Positions 17,534-26,914 of a DNA stretch of 64,000 nucleotides are shown here, one piece after another. Origin of the DNA: an uncultured Paracoccaceae bacterium (lineage in GTDB: Bacteria > Pseudomonadota > Alphaproteobacteria > Rhodobacterales > Rhodobacteraceae). The position numbers were made by a program, and so were the translations under genes. Under the pieces are notes generated by a model. That model was not told the origin of the DNA. It saw nothing but the letters and a program-made list of their open reading frames with translations, and did no database searches. Location of the stretch: assembly GCA_947503925.1 (NCBI GenBank), contig CANNFQ010000002.1:186001-250000 (forward strand), written 5' to 3'. How positions within the stretch are numbered: position 1 is the first letter of the stretch; each line of letters starts with the position of its first letter.

Positions 17534-19834
17534 ATGGAAAAGTTCGGCAAAAGCCAATCGGTGAGACGGGTCGAGGATCTGCGATTCCTCACCGGGCATG
17601 GGCGCTATGTTGATGACGTGGTGCCAGAGGGTGCGTTGCACGCCTATTTTCTGCGCAGCACCGTTGCCCATGGCGAGATTACGACACTGGATGTGGATGA
17701 TGCGCGTGACATGCCTGGTGTGCATCTGGTTGTGACTGCGGATGATCTGATTGCTGCGGGCGTCAAGATCGGGATGCAGGGGGTCACGGTCAAGAACCGG
17801 GATGGGTCCGAAGGAGCGGCACCGGTGCGTCCGATCCTTGCACATGGTCGTGTCCGGCATGTGGGCGAAGCTGTGGCGATGATCGTTGCCGATGATCTGT
17901 TGGCGGCGAAAGACGCGGCAGAGATGATCATGCTCGATATCGACGATCTGCCGGCGCATGTAGACTTGACCGTTGGCGGCGATGCCATTCACCCCGAGGC
18001 TCCAGAAAACCGCGCATTCGACTGGGGGATGGGGGATGAAGCGGCGACACAGGCCGCAATCGCCGGTGCCGCCCATGTGGTAACGGCAGAGGTGTTTGAT
18101 AACCGGGTGATCGTCAATTCCATGGAACCGCGCGGCTGCTACGCCGAAGTGACCGACGGGCGTTTGCATGTGGCCTGCAACGGGCAGGGGGTTTGGGCGA
18201 CCAAGGCCGACCTTGCCCATCAATTTGATATGCCTGCTGATCAAATCCGGGTCACCACCCCCGATGTTGGCGGCGGGTTCGGGATGAAGGCCATGCGCTA
18301 TGCCGAACCGTTTTGCGCAGCCCACGCGGCCCGTGTTTTGGACCGCCCCGTGCGGTGGATGTCCGAACGGACAGAGGCGATGCTGTCCGACAATGCAGGC
18401 CGCGATCTGACCACGACCGCAACACTTGCATTTGATGCCAACTATCGGGTCACCGCGTATCATATTGATACGGTTGCAAATATGGGGGCCTATAATTCGC
18501 AATTCGCCCAGGCCATTCAGACTGATCTGTTTTCCAAGGTGCTGATGGGCACTTATGACGTGCAGACCGCCTATATGCGCACCCGCGGGATCTATACCAA
18601 CACGACGCCCGTTGATGCCTATCGCGGGGCCGGACGGCCAGAGGCGATTTTTGTGCTGGAACGGATCATGGATGAGGCCGCGCGCCAGCTTGGCGTGGAC
18701 CCTTGGCAGTTGCGGGAAAAGAACTTCATCATCCCTTCACAGTTTCCTTATACAACGGTCAGCGGGGTAACCTATGATGTCGGTGATTTCATGCAGGTGC
18801 TGAATAGCGCGGGGCGAAAGGCGGATCGGTCCGGCTTTGCCGCGCGCAAGGCTGCGTCCGAGGAAGCAGGCAAGCTGCGGGGGCAGGGGCTTTGCTACTA
18901 TATCGAAAGCATCCTTGGCGATCCGGCCGAAACCACGACGGTCGAATTCGTGGATGACGGCGCGCTGATCTATGTTGGCACACAGTCGAACGGGCAGGGG
19001 CATGAAACGGTCTATGCACAGTTTCTGGAGGATCAGAGCGGCATTCCGGCCGACCGGATCACCGTTGTGCAAGGCGATAGCGACCGAATCGCAACCGGCG
19101 GTGGCACAGGGGGGTCACGGTCAGTCACCGTGCAAAATACGGCGACGCTGGCCACGGTTCGGGTGATGATCGACGGGTTCACCGCATTTCTGGCCGATGC
19201 CGAGGGCGTCAATGCATCCGCCATCAGCTTTGATGATGAGCGGTTCCGCATCGCCGGGTCAAACCTGACCCCAACCATGCTTGACGTCGTCGAGATGGCG
19301 CGTGATGCTGGGCGCGATGATCTGCTGACTCATTCGGCGCGTATCACGCTGGATAATCGCAGTTTCCCAAATGGGGCCCATGTGGTCGAGGTTGAGATTG
19401 ACCCCGAAACCGGTGTGGTCACCGTTGACCGTTACACGGTCGTTGATGACTTCGGCAACCTGATCAACCCGATGCTGGCAGAGGGGCAGGTGCATGGCGG
19501 TGTTGCGCAGGGAATCGGGCAGGCATTGATCGAACGTGTGGTATTTGATGAGGACGGACAACTGCTCACCGCATCGTTTATGGACTACGGCATGCCCCGC
19601 GCGGATGATATTCCCATGATTGGTTTTTCGACAGAATGTACACCATCGCTTTATAATCCTTTGGGGATGAAAGGCTGCGGTGAGGCGGGGACGGTCGGCG
19701 CGTTGGCTGCCATCAGCAATGCAGTAATTGACGCGCTTTGGGAAACGGGCGTGCGCAAGGTGGATATGCCGTTCACGCCACATCGGATATGGCAGGCGAT
19801 AGAATTGGCGAAGGGTAACAGTGCAGCTGCGTGA
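17534..19834 (+). CDS. Xanthine dehydrogenase/CoxL-family molybdopterin-binding subunit (form II type), orphan
   Basis: 766 aa, normal large-subunit length. Molybdenum hydroxylase catalytic subunit. Motifs: VGGGFGMKAMRYAE (about 253-266) and the active-site loop AYRGAGRPE (about 361-369), which is the form II/other-hydroxylase signature rather than the AYRCSFR of true CO dehydrogenase; the catalytic Glu lies in GCGEAGTVGA near the C-terminus. The FAD (CoxM) and 2Fe-2S (CoxS) subunit genes that normally accompany it are absent on both sides. Its stop overlaps the next gene by 14 bases. Substrate unknown. Confidence 0.88.
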   Translation: MEKFGKSQSVRRVEDLRFLTGHGRYVDDVVPEGALHAYFLRSTVAHGEITTLDVDDARDMPGVHLVVTADDLIAAGVKIGMQGVTVKNRDGSEGAAPVRPILAHGRVRHVGEAVAMIVADDLLAAKDAAEMIMLDIDDLPAHVDLTVGGDAIHPEAPENRAFDWGMGDEAATQAAIAGAAHVVTAEVFDNRVIVNSMEPRGCYAEVTDGRLHVACNGQGVWATKADLAHQFDMPADQIRVTTPDVGGGFGMKAMRYAEPFCAAHAARVLDRPVRWMSERTEAMLSDNAGRDLTTTATLAFDANYRVTAYHIDTVANMGAYNSQFAQAIQTDLFSKVLMGTYDVQTAYMRTRGIYTNTTPVDAYRGAGRPEAIFVLERIMDEAARQLGVDPWQLREKNFIIPSQFPYTTVSGVTYDVGDFMQVLNSAGRKADRSGFAARKAASEEAGKLRGQGLCYYIESILGDPAETTTVEFVDDGALIYVGTQSNGQGHETVYAQFLEDQSGIPADRITVVQGDSDRIATGGGTGGSRSVTVQNTATLATVRVMIDGFTAFLADAEGVNASAISFDDERFRIAGSNLTPTMLDVVEMARDAGRDDLLTHSARITLDNRSFPNGAHVVEVEIDPETGVVTVDRYTVVDDFGNLINPMLAEGQVHGGVAQGIGQALIERVVFDEDGQLLTASFMDYGMPRADDIPMIGFSTECTPSLYNPLGMKGCGEAGTVGALAAISNAVIDALWETGVRKVDMPFTPHRIWQAIELAKGNSAAA

Positions 19835-20888
19835 TTGGTTCTTTGGACTTTTCAGACGGCGCGCCCGATCAGAAGAGGGCGGGCTACGACGACGCGGCCC
19901 TGCGACCCATGTCATAATACTTGACGGTACAATGTCGTCGCTGGAACCCGGTTGGGAAACCAATGCCGGGCTGACCTTTAAACTGTTGTCAGAGGCAAGC
20001 CGCAACACAAACCTGACCATCCATTATGAAGCCGGTATTCAATGGCGCGACTGGGCTGGGACTTGGGGCGTGATGACGGGCAAGGGGATCAATCGGCAGA
20101 TTGAACGCGCCTATGGCGTCGTCGCATCGCGCTATAGGCCCGGGGATGACATCATCCTGGTGGGTTATTCACGCGGGGCATATGCCGTGCGGTCCTTGGC
20201 CGGGGTCATTGATCTGGTTGGGCTCGTACGCGCGGATTGTGCCACGGTGCGCACAATCAGGCAGGCATATCGACACTACCGCACCGGCGCGCGCGGTCCA
20301 GTCGCCCAGACATTCCGCGAACTTTATTGCCACAAGGATGTGCAGGTTGAGGCGGTCGCGGTTTGGGATACGGTCAAGGCATTGGGGCTGCGGCTGCCTA
20401 TCATCTGGCGCTGGGCGCAGGCGCAGCATGATTTTCACAACCACACACTGGGCGCACATGTGCGCAACGGGTTTCATGCGTTGGCACTTGATGAACGGCG
20501 CGAGGCCTATGCGCCCGTGCTGTGGGCTTGCCCGCCAGGATGGACCGGCAATATCGAACAGGTCTGGTTTCGCGGTAATCATGGGGATGTCGGTGGACAG
20601 GTGGGCGTGCAGCCAGAGGCACGACCCCTGGCCAATATTCCGTTGGTTTGGATGCTGGGCCGGTTAGAAATGTGCGGTGTCACCCTGCCGGACAGTTGGC
20701 GGAACCGATTTGAGGAGAATGTATACGCTCCTTCCATCGGAAATTGGCGCGGCTGGTCGAAGATCTTCCTGTCGCGCAGGCGGCGGATCATCGGGCGTGA
20801 TGTGTCGGAAAGCATCCACGAAAGCGTGACGGATGAACTGGAACAGGCCTCAGCCGTCGGCGATCTTCATGATCAGGCAAGTGGTTGA
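19821..20888 (+). CDS. DUF2235 alpha/beta-hydrolase domain protein
   Basis: 355 aa starting from a GTG at 19821 that lies inside the upstream hydroxylase gene (14-base overlap). The DUF2235 fold is visible: HVIILDGTMSS, the nucleophile elbow VGYSRGAYAVRSLAG (G-x-S-x-G-like, Ser about residue 116), the acid region VAVWDTVKALG, and FRGNHGDVGGQ with the His. DUF2235 is found in type VI secretion phospholipase effectors (Tle1) and in standalone cytosolic forms. No secretion genes or immunity partner are here, so a housekeeping or lipid/ester hydrolase role is as likely. Translation probably coupled to the upstream gene. Confidence 0.8.
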   Translation: MQLRDWFFGLFRRRARSEEGGLRRRGPATHVIILDGTMSSLEPGWETNAGLTFKLLSEASRNTNLTIHYEAGIQWRDWAGTWGVMTGKGINRQIERAYGVVASRYRPGDDIILVGYSRGAYAVRSLAGVIDLVGLVRADCATVRTIRQAYRHYRTGARGPVAQTFRELYCHKDVQVEAVAVWDTVKALGLRLPIIWRWAQAQHDFHNHTLGAHVRNGFHALALDERREAYAPVLWACPPGWTGNIEQVWFRGNHGDVGGQVGVQPEARPLANIPLVWMLGRLEMCGVTLPDSWRNRFEENVYAPSIGNWRGWSKIFLSRRRRIIGRDVSESIHESVTDELEQASAVGDLHDQASG

Positions 20889-21335
20889 TCCAGTGGCGTA
20901 AAGCTTGCCATCGGTGGCACCCCTGATTTCCCCATGGGCGATACCAGTGCTGCGGCCCGCATGATCAATCTCGCCCACGGCCAGAATTTCTGTCCCCAGC
21001 GGGATCGCACGGGTCAGGTTCACCTTATATTCCAAAGTGGTATAGACAGAGCCTTTTGGAACCATCGTCATCACGGCGCAGGCCATGCAACTGTCCAGCA
21101 ATGTGCCATACCAGCCGCCATGCACGCCGCTTAGCGGGTTGGTGTGCCCGAATTCCGGTGTGCCACGAAAGGTGACTTTACCCGGTGCGACTTGATCCAG
21201 CGAATAGTTCAACAGATCAGAAATCGGCGGGCGTGCAATCTCGCCACGCAGCATGGCTTGCATGAATTCCAGGCCCGATAGAGACAGAACAGTCGTCTGG
21301 TCGGGCAGCTCTTCTAATGTGGTGGCGGTGAACAT
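20850..21335 (-). CDS. PaaI-type hotdog thioesterase
   Basis: 161 aa when started at ATG 21335; longer upstream frames would overlap metF. Hotdog-fold thioesterase of the PaaI/YbgC-like group: the signature HGGWYGTLLDSCMACAV (about 70-86) and the later YTTLEYKVNLTRAIPLGTEILAVGEIDHAGRSTG region are typical. It would hydrolyse an acyl-CoA. Its 3' end overlaps the DUF2235 gene tail by 39 bases in convergent orientation. It lies 34 bases downstream of metF and may be co-transcribed. Confidence 0.85.
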   Translation of the reverse strand: MFTATTLEELPDQTTVLSLSGLEFMQAMLRGEIARPPISDLLNYSLDQVAPGKVTFRGTPEFGHTNPLSGVHGGWYGTLLDSCMACAVMTMVPKGSVYTTLEYKVNLTRAIPLGTEILAVGEIDHAGRSTGIAHGEIRGATDGKLYATGSTTCLIMKIADG

Positions 21336-21369
21336 CGGGCCTCGGATAGTTTTTCCCAAGGCTGGCGGT

Positions 21370-22236
21370 TCAGGCGACGTTTTGCAACCGCAGTTTTGGC
21401 GCCACGCCAAGCGCATGACACACGTCACGCGTCAGTTCGGGACGGTTGAGCGTATAGAAATGCAGATGATCAACGCCGCCCTGGATCAGATCATCGCACA
21501 GCTCTGTCGCCAATGCCGTGGCCAGCAGGTCAGTCGTGCCATCGCGGGTTGCATTTGTGAAGGCGTCTGAAACGACCTGCGGGATCGATGTGCCACAGCT
21601 TTCCGCAAATTTACGCGCGCCGTTCCAGTTCTCAATCGGCAAGATGCCCGGAATGATCGGGGCGTCGATCCCGGCCTTGGCACAAGCATCGCGAAACCGG
21701 AAAAATGTCTCTGCCTCGAAAAAGAACTGGGTGATGGCCGATGTCGCACCGGCATCTAGCTTGCGTTTCAGAAAGGTGATATCTGCCGCCTGATCCGCCG
21801 CGTCTGGGTGTTTTTCCGGGTAAGCGCCAACGCGAATGTTGAAATCTCCCGTCTCGGCCAGGGCCGCGATCAACGCAACCGAGCTTGCAAAACCTTCCGG
21901 ATGCGGCGTGAACGCATCAGCACCCTTTGGCGCGTCGCCGCGCAGCGCAACGATGTCTGTGACGCCCGAGGCTGCATAGTCTGCGGCAATTTCAAGCGTT
22001 TCAGCCTTGGTTGCATCGACGCATGTCAGATGTGCTGCGACCTTCAGCCCGCTTGTGCGGTGGATCGTTGTAACTGCTTCATGTGTCAGCTTGCGGGTTG
22101 TACCGCCAGCGCCATAGGTGACAGAGACGAAATCCGGGTCAAGCGGGGCCAGCGTGTTCACACAGTCCCAGAGCCGAAACGACGCTTCGAGCGATTTGGG
22201 CGGGAAAAATTCGAATGATACGTTTGGCGTGGACAT
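21370..22236 (-). CDS. metF: 5,10-methylenetetrahydrofolate reductase
   Basis: 288 aa, standard size. FAD enzyme reducing 5,10-methylene-THF to 5-methyl-THF for methionine synthesis. N-terminal VSFEFFPPKS holds the catalytic Glu; DFVSVTYGAGGTTR and HLTCVDA are characteristic, as is the ITQFFFEAETFF motif. Divergent from metR with the shared control region between; this pairing predicts activation by MetR. Confidence 0.95.
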   Translation of the reverse strand: MSTPNVSFEFFPPKSLEASFRLWDCVNTLAPLDPDFVSVTYGAGGTTRKLTHEAVTTIHRTSGLKVAAHLTCVDATKAETLEIAADYAASGVTDIVALRGDAPKGADAFTPHPEGFASSVALIAALAETGDFNIRVGAYPEKHPDAADQAADITFLKRKLDAGATSAITQFFFEAETFFRFRDACAKAGIDAPIIPGILPIENWNGARKFAESCGTSIPQVVSDAFTNATRDGTTDLLATALATELCDDLIQGGVDHLHFYTLNRPELTRDVCHALGVAPKLRLQNVA

Positions 22237-22273
22237 GGGCAGACCTCTCTCTTGCGTACATCTTGTCGCACCT

Positions 22274-22319
22274 TTATGAACTTGAGGCTAATTCATAACC
22301 TTCAAAACAATTATGAAGG
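22274..22319. promoter_or_regulatory. Putative MetR binding region (three ATGAA half sites)
   Basis: Between divergent metF and metR: TTATGAA (22274-22280), its reverse complement TTCATAA (22292-22298) 11 bases away, and a third half site TTATGAA (22311-22317). The last pair also forms CCTTCA / TGAAGG. MetR recognises TGAA...TTCA-type palindromes, and 11-base spacing is usual for LysR-family sites. Confidence 0.6.
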
Positions 22320-22329
22320 CGGCTCACAG

Positions 22330-23235
22330 ATGCATATCGAATTTCGGCACTTGCGGACGATCAAGGCGATCCATGACACTGGCGGTTTGGCGCGCGCGGC
22401 CGATCAACTGAACATCACGCAAAGCGCTTTGAGCCATCAAATCAAGGGCATCGAGGATCAGGCCGGCGTGGAACTGTTCGTGCGCCGGTCCAAGCCGCTG
22501 AAATTGTCTGCCGCAGGCATGAAAATGCTGGCTGCGGCAGAGGCTATCCTGCCCCGTGTCGCCGCCCTTGAGGCAGAGTTTTCCGGCCTTATCGCAGGCA
22601 GTGCGGGTCGGTTGCATATCGCAATTGAATGCCATGCCTGTTTCGAATGGCTATTGCCGGTGCTGGAACAGTTCCGCCGTGCCTGGCCAGAGGTCGATGT
22701 CGATATCCGCCCCGGCCTCGCTTTTGATGCGTTGCCTGCCTTGCGCAAGGAAGAGGTTGATTTGGTCGTCTCATCCGACCCAGAAGAACTGCCGGAAACC
22801 GATTTTACCCCGCTCTTTGACTATGAGCCCGTCTTCGTGGCCTCCGCATTGCATCCGTTGGCGGCGAAAGAGGTTATCGAAGCCGAAGATTTCAGGGGCG
22901 AGATCTTGATTACCTATCCAGTTGATCGCGCCCGGCTGGATGTATTTTCGCAACTTTTAACGCCAGCGAAGGTGGAACCTGCTGCGGTCCGGCAGGTCGA
23001 ATTGACGGCTGTCATCCTGTTGCTGGTGGCGTCAAATCGCGGCGTCGCCGTCTTGCCGGATTGGGTGGTGCGTCAAGTGCGCTATAATTCTGACTACATC
23101 ACGCGTCCGCTTACCAAAGGTGGCATTACCCGCAGGCTTTATGCCGCGACGCGATCTGATGATACAGCGCGACCTTACATGGCCCATCTGATCCGGCTGG
23201 CAAAACAGGAAGCGGTCAAGATGCAAGTGGCGTAG
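22330..23235 (+). CDS. metR: LysR-family regulator MetR
   Basis: 301 aa from ATG 22330, preceded by GAAGGCGG. Winged helix-turn-helix at residues 4-62 (LRTIKAIHDTGGLARAADQLNITQSALSHQIK), followed by the LysR effector domain. Segments such as RLHIAIECHACFEWLLPVLEQF, LFDYEPVFVA and ITYPVDRARLDVF align closely with E. coli MetR, in which homocysteine is co-inducer. Divergence from metF is the canonical arrangement. Convergent with the GGDEF-EAL gene (8-base gap). Confidence 0.9.
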   Translation: MHIEFRHLRTIKAIHDTGGLARAADQLNITQSALSHQIKGIEDQAGVELFVRRSKPLKLSAAGMKMLAAAEAILPRVAALEAEFSGLIAGSAGRLHIAIECHACFEWLLPVLEQFRRAWPEVDVDIRPGLAFDALPALRKEEVDLVVSSDPEELPETDFTPLFDYEPVFVASALHPLAAKEVIEAEDFRGEILITYPVDRARLDVFSQLLTPAKVEPAAVRQVELTAVILLLVASNRGVAVLPDWVVRQVRYNSDYITRPLTKGGITRRLYAATRSDDTARPYMAHLIRLAKQEAVKMQVA

Positions 23236-23243
23236 ACCGGGCC

Positions 23244-25202
23244 TCATGCGGCATTATCTTGTCTAGCCTTCGCAATCGTCGCAGCCGTATCGCCGACCGC
23301 CAGCCGCAGTAGCGTTTCTGAAAATGGCATCGCTGCCCCGAAATAGTGACCTTGGACAATCTGGCAACCCAGCCCGCGCAGCAGCTCAAGCTGTTGTTTG
23401 CGCTCGACACCTTCGGCAATAACCTGAACGTCCAAGCCTTCACCAATGGTCAGGAACCCATCAATCAGCACCGTTGCGGCAGGGTCCACACCCAGATCAT
23501 GCACAAAGGCGGTATCAAGCTTCAATTCATCGAATTCCAACTCGCGCAGATGCTGGAACGATGCGAACCCGGTGCCAAAATCATCAAGCGATATGCGAAT
23601 GCCTGCACTGCGGAAGATCTTGATTGATTGCTGGATGATATCCGCAGATCGGGTGATGAAAATATCTTCGGTAATCTCGAAGGTCAGGTGATGCCTGATG
23701 GTCGGATATTGCGCCACCAGGTCCATCAACTCGTCCCGGCCTGAAAGGGTGGCCAATGTCACCTCTGACAGGTTGATCGACACTTGGCCTGGGTCAAACC
23801 CCTCTGCCTTCCATTGTGAAATATCCTCCAGAACGCGCCGCGCCGTGTGGATCATGAATTCACCCTGCAACGACAAATCGTTGATAACAGGGATAAAACT
23901 TGCCGGGAAAAGTAGACCGCGTTCGGGGTTCTGCCAGCGGGATAACGCCTCAAACCCCATGATCTTGCCGGTCTCGATACAGGTTTTTGGTTGATAGAAC
24001 GGGGATATCTCGTCGTTGCGCATGGCGGTCAAGAGGGTCTCACGATCCTCAAGACTGGGGCGAACAGGAAAGGCGTCTTTCTTGTAAATGACGGCATCAC
24101 TATCCGGCTGATCCTTGGCCACGAACATCGCCTGATCAGCGCCTGATAGCAGGTCAGCGGGGGCCATGATGCCCTGGCTTTGCATGGCGATCCCGACACT
24201 TGCCCCAATCGTCAGCGTCTTTTGTTCGAACGTAATTGGCTTGTTCAACGCGACCGCGATTGTACTGCCAAAGGCACGTGCCTGTTCAGCGTCAGAGATA
24301 TTGTGCCGCATGATCGCGAATTCATCACCGCCCAGGCGGGCCGCCTTGCCACCATATTGGCGGGCAAGCTGGCGTAACCGATCGGCGGTTTCGATAAGAA
24401 CGGCGTCGCCTGCGGTGTGGCTATAGCTGTCATTGATGGGCTTGAAACCATCCAGATCAATCAAAAAAACAGTGACACCCAGCTTTTCACGCGACTCGGT
24501 CATCTGTTGTTGCAATGTTTCGTCAAAGGCGCGGCGGTTCATTAGATCGGTCAGGCTGTCATAGCGCGACAGATGCTCCAGCTCGGCTAATCGTGCGTTC
24601 GCTTCCTTGCGCGCGCGGCTCAACGCATTGTGGGTGTCTTTCTGCCGCATCATCGTATCGAATGTATTGACGACGTAAACCACCATCAGCGCCAATGCGA
24701 TGCCCCATTCAATGGATGGGGCGTCGTAGACGGGGTTTTGCGACAGGTTCCATAGCATCCAGAATATGGTCACAAAAGCCGGCGCCATCTGTGTCCAATT
24801 GTAAAAGGGCAGCAGGCCGAACGCATTGGTAACATGCACAAAAACGCCAAAGGCCCAGATATATCCGGCCAGCACAAATGGCATGGAGTCACTTTGCGAC
24901 AATATGACGGCGAACGCCATATAGGGCACCATCGACACCCAGTTCAGCAGGAAAATCGGGATGGCTGCCGTCAGGCCGATGGGTCGGTCAAACTGTGCAG
25001 CGCGTTTGTTTAGCGGAAAGACGATCAACTCAAGCAGCACAATAGACGCGCAGACCATCAGTGTGCGATCCTGAAACCCAGCATATCCGCAGACCAGCGC
25101 GATCATTGCACCCGTGGACAACCGTTTGGCCACGTCGCGGCCGGAAATCAGCCCGGCAATTTGCGTCTGGTGCAAAAATTGATCGATCGCGTTGCGGTGC
25201 AT
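23244..25202 (-). CDS. Membrane-bound GGDEF-EAL cyclic-di-GMP enzyme
   Basis: 652 aa from ATG 25202, preceded by AGGAGG. About six hydrophobic segments at residues 25-185 form an integral membrane sensor. GGDEF motif intact (RLGGDEFAIM, about 291-295), with no RxxD inhibitory site just before it. The EAL domain keeps EALSR (about 418), NLSEV, EITEDIF, LDDFGTGFASF, the Lys in LKLDTAFVHDL and AEGVER, so it should be a working phosphodiesterase. Which activity dominates cannot be read. It stands alone, convergent with metR and divergent from the suhB-like gene. Confidence 0.93.
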   Translation of the reverse strand: MHRNAIDQFLHQTQIAGLISGRDVAKRLSTGAMIALVCGYAGFQDRTLMVCASIVLLELIVFPLNKRAAQFDRPIGLTAAIPIFLLNWVSMVPYMAFAVILSQSDSMPFVLAGYIWAFGVFVHVTNAFGLLPFYNWTQMAPAFVTIFWMLWNLSQNPVYDAPSIEWGIALALMVVYVVNTFDTMMRQKDTHNALSRARKEANARLAELEHLSRYDSLTDLMNRRAFDETLQQQMTESREKLGVTVFLIDLDGFKPINDSYSHTAGDAVLIETADRLRQLARQYGGKAARLGGDEFAIMRHNISDAEQARAFGSTIAVALNKPITFEQKTLTIGASVGIAMQSQGIMAPADLLSGADQAMFVAKDQPDSDAVIYKKDAFPVRPSLEDRETLLTAMRNDEISPFYQPKTCIETGKIMGFEALSRWQNPERGLLFPASFIPVINDLSLQGEFMIHTARRVLEDISQWKAEGFDPGQVSINLSEVTLATLSGRDELMDLVAQYPTIRHHLTFEITEDIFITRSADIIQQSIKIFRSAGIRISLDDFGTGFASFQHLRELEFDELKLDTAFVHDLGVDPAATVLIDGFLTIGEGLDVQVIAEGVERKQQLELLRGLGCQIVQGHYFGAAMPFSETLLRLAVGDTAATIAKARQDNAA

Positions 25203-25360
25203 TCTGGTCTTTGAACCTCCTGGCGCCCTTATGCGCAAATCTGGACAACAACAGGTTAACCTCGCCCCTTTATTCGGGGCATGGTTAAGAAGCGCTTGCC
25301 TCTTGTTCCTCGCGGGTCTTGGGCCTATACGCCCGGCTTGTCCGAATGAAGGAGCTCGAC

Positions 25361-26149
25361 ATGGCTGGCAGCGCAAATCTGAACGTGATGATGAAAACCG
25401 CCCGCAAGGCAGGCCGTGTACTGTTGAAGGATTTCGGCGAGGTCGAGAACCTTCAGGTCAGCAGCAAAGGCCCCGGTGACTTTGTAAGCCGTGCCGATAA
25501 GGCGGCGGAGGCCACGATCAAGGAAGAACTGATGCGCGCCCGGCCGACCTACGGGTTTCTGGGCGAAGAGGACAAGGAACTTGAAGGCGACGATCCTACT
25601 CGCCGCTGGATCGTTGATCCGCTGGATGGGACAACGAACTTCCTGCATGGATTGCCTCATTGGGCAGTGTCCATCGCGTTGGAACACAAGGGCCAGATCG
25701 TTGCCGGGGTAATCTATGACCCAGTCAAGGACGAGATGTTCTATGCAGAAAAAGGGAGCGGTGCGTGGTTGAACGAAAGCCGTTTGCGCGTGTCCGGGCG
25801 GCACCGGCTGATCGAAAGTATTTTTGCGACGGGGCTGCCTTTTGCAGGCCGGTCGGACTTGCCGCAAACAATGCAGGATTTGGCGCGCCTGTTGCCGGCC
25901 TGTTCAGGCGTGCGTCGGTTTGGGGCAGCATCGCTGGATTTGGCTTATGTCGCGGCTGGACGCTATGATGGGTTCTGGGAACGCGGCTTGCATGCCTGGG
26001 ATCTCGCGGCCGGGATCGTAATTGTCCGCGAAGCGGGCGGTATCGTCGAACCTTTGCAACCGGGCAGAGATATTCTGGCAGATGGCCAGATCATTTGCGC
26101 GAATGAGCCGGTTTTTGAAACGTTTGCCAGGGTGATCCGCAAAGCCTAA
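25361..26149 (+). CDS. suhB: Inositol-1-monophosphatase family protein
   Basis: 262 aa from ATG 25361, preceded by AAGGAG. Metal-dependent phosphatase; Glu in FLGEEDKE and the core WIVDPLDGTTNFLHGLPHWAVSIAL (about residues 78-102) give the metal site, and the second motif WERGLHAWDLAAGIVIVREAGG is intact. SuhB-type enzymes hydrolyse inositol or related sugar phosphates and in some bacteria assist rRNA transcription. Its stop overlaps the convergent rhomboid gene by 4 bases. Confidence 0.9.
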   Translation: MAGSANLNVMMKTARKAGRVLLKDFGEVENLQVSSKGPGDFVSRADKAAEATIKEELMRARPTYGFLGEEDKELEGDDPTRRWIVDPLDGTTNFLHGLPHWAVSIALEHKGQIVAGVIYDPVKDEMFYAEKGSGAWLNESRLRVSGRHRLIESIFATGLPFAGRSDLPQTMQDLARLLPACSGVRRFGAASLDLAYVAAGRYDGFWERGLHAWDLAAGIVIVREAGGIVEPLQPGRDILADGQIICANEPVFETFARVIRKA

Positions 26150-26883
26150 CGGCGTCGTACAATCGGAATACTGCTGCGTCCGTAGGTGGCGTCCGGATGG
26201 TCGGGATGGCCGTCCGTGCGTTGCCAGAATCGGGTGCCTCCATTGCGCAGCCAGACTGGCAAAATCGCGATAAAGCCGATGATGAAACCACCAGCATGTG
26301 CCCAATACGCGACGCCGCCCCCGCTCACATCTGATCCGATCCCGTTGAATAGTTGCAAGCCGAACCACAGGCCAAGCATGATCCAAGCGGGGATGGGGAA
26401 AATCCGGAAAAAGACGATGAAAAAGATGAAAACGTCAACCTGGGCTTTCGGAAACAGCAAAAGATAAGCGCCCATCACCCCTGCGATGGCGCCGGATGCG
26501 CCGACGGTCGGCACCATAGACCCCGGATCGGTTGCATATTGCGCTAGGCTGGCCCCGATCCCACAAAATATATAAAATATCAGGAACGGGACATGACCCA
26601 TCATGTCTTCCAAATTGTCACCGAATATCCACAAAAACAGCATGTTGCCCGCCAGATGCATAAAGCCCGCATGGAGAAAAATCGACGTCACCAATCCGGT
26701 ATAGCTCTGACCCTCTGAAAGGCGGGCCGGGATCATTGCATAGTCAAAGTAGAGCTGCATCAACGCCTGATCGGTCTGATAAGTGACCAACCCGTAAAGA
26801 TAGATCAGAATGTTCAGCCCGATCAGCGTGAAGGTTACATAAGGCACTCGTTCAGACGGGTTATGATCGCGGATCGGGAACAT
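26146..26883 (-). CDS. Rhomboid-family intramembrane serine protease
   Basis: 245 aa from ATG 26883 (MFPIRDHNPSERVPYVT), the usual rhomboid start; a longer frame would run into putA. Six or so membrane helices. The catalytic Ser lies in GASGAIAGVMGAY (about 125-137) and the His in YWAHAGGFIIGF (about 200-211); both are present, with the HLAGNMLFLWIFGDN loop. It cleaves single-pass membrane proteins; substrate unknown. Lies 32 bases downstream of putA on the same strand. Confidence 0.9.
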   Translation of the reverse strand: MFPIRDHNPSERVPYVTFTLIGLNILIYLYGLVTYQTDQALMQLYFDYAMIPARLSEGQSYTGLVTSIFLHAGFMHLAGNMLFLWIFGDNLEDMMGHVPFLIFYIFCGIGASLAQYATDPGSMVPTVGASGAIAGVMGAYLLLFPKAQVDVFIFFIVFFRIFPIPAWIMLGLWFGLQLFNGIGSDVSGGGVAYWAHAGGFIIGFIAILPVWLRNGGTRFWQRTDGHPDHPDATYGRSSIPIVRRR

Positions 26884-26914
26884 ATACTGACGGTCCCCGA
26901 TCTGCGTTGCGGGG

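Noticed and set aside
17534..19834. True carbon monoxide dehydrogenase large subunit
   Set aside because: The active-site loop is AYRGAGR rather than AYRCSFR and the small and medium subunits are missing.
19821..20888. DUF2235 gene as a type VI secretion effector
   Set aside because: No vgrG, PAAR, other secretion gene or immunity-like lipoprotein adjoins it, and the domain also occurs in non-secreted proteins.
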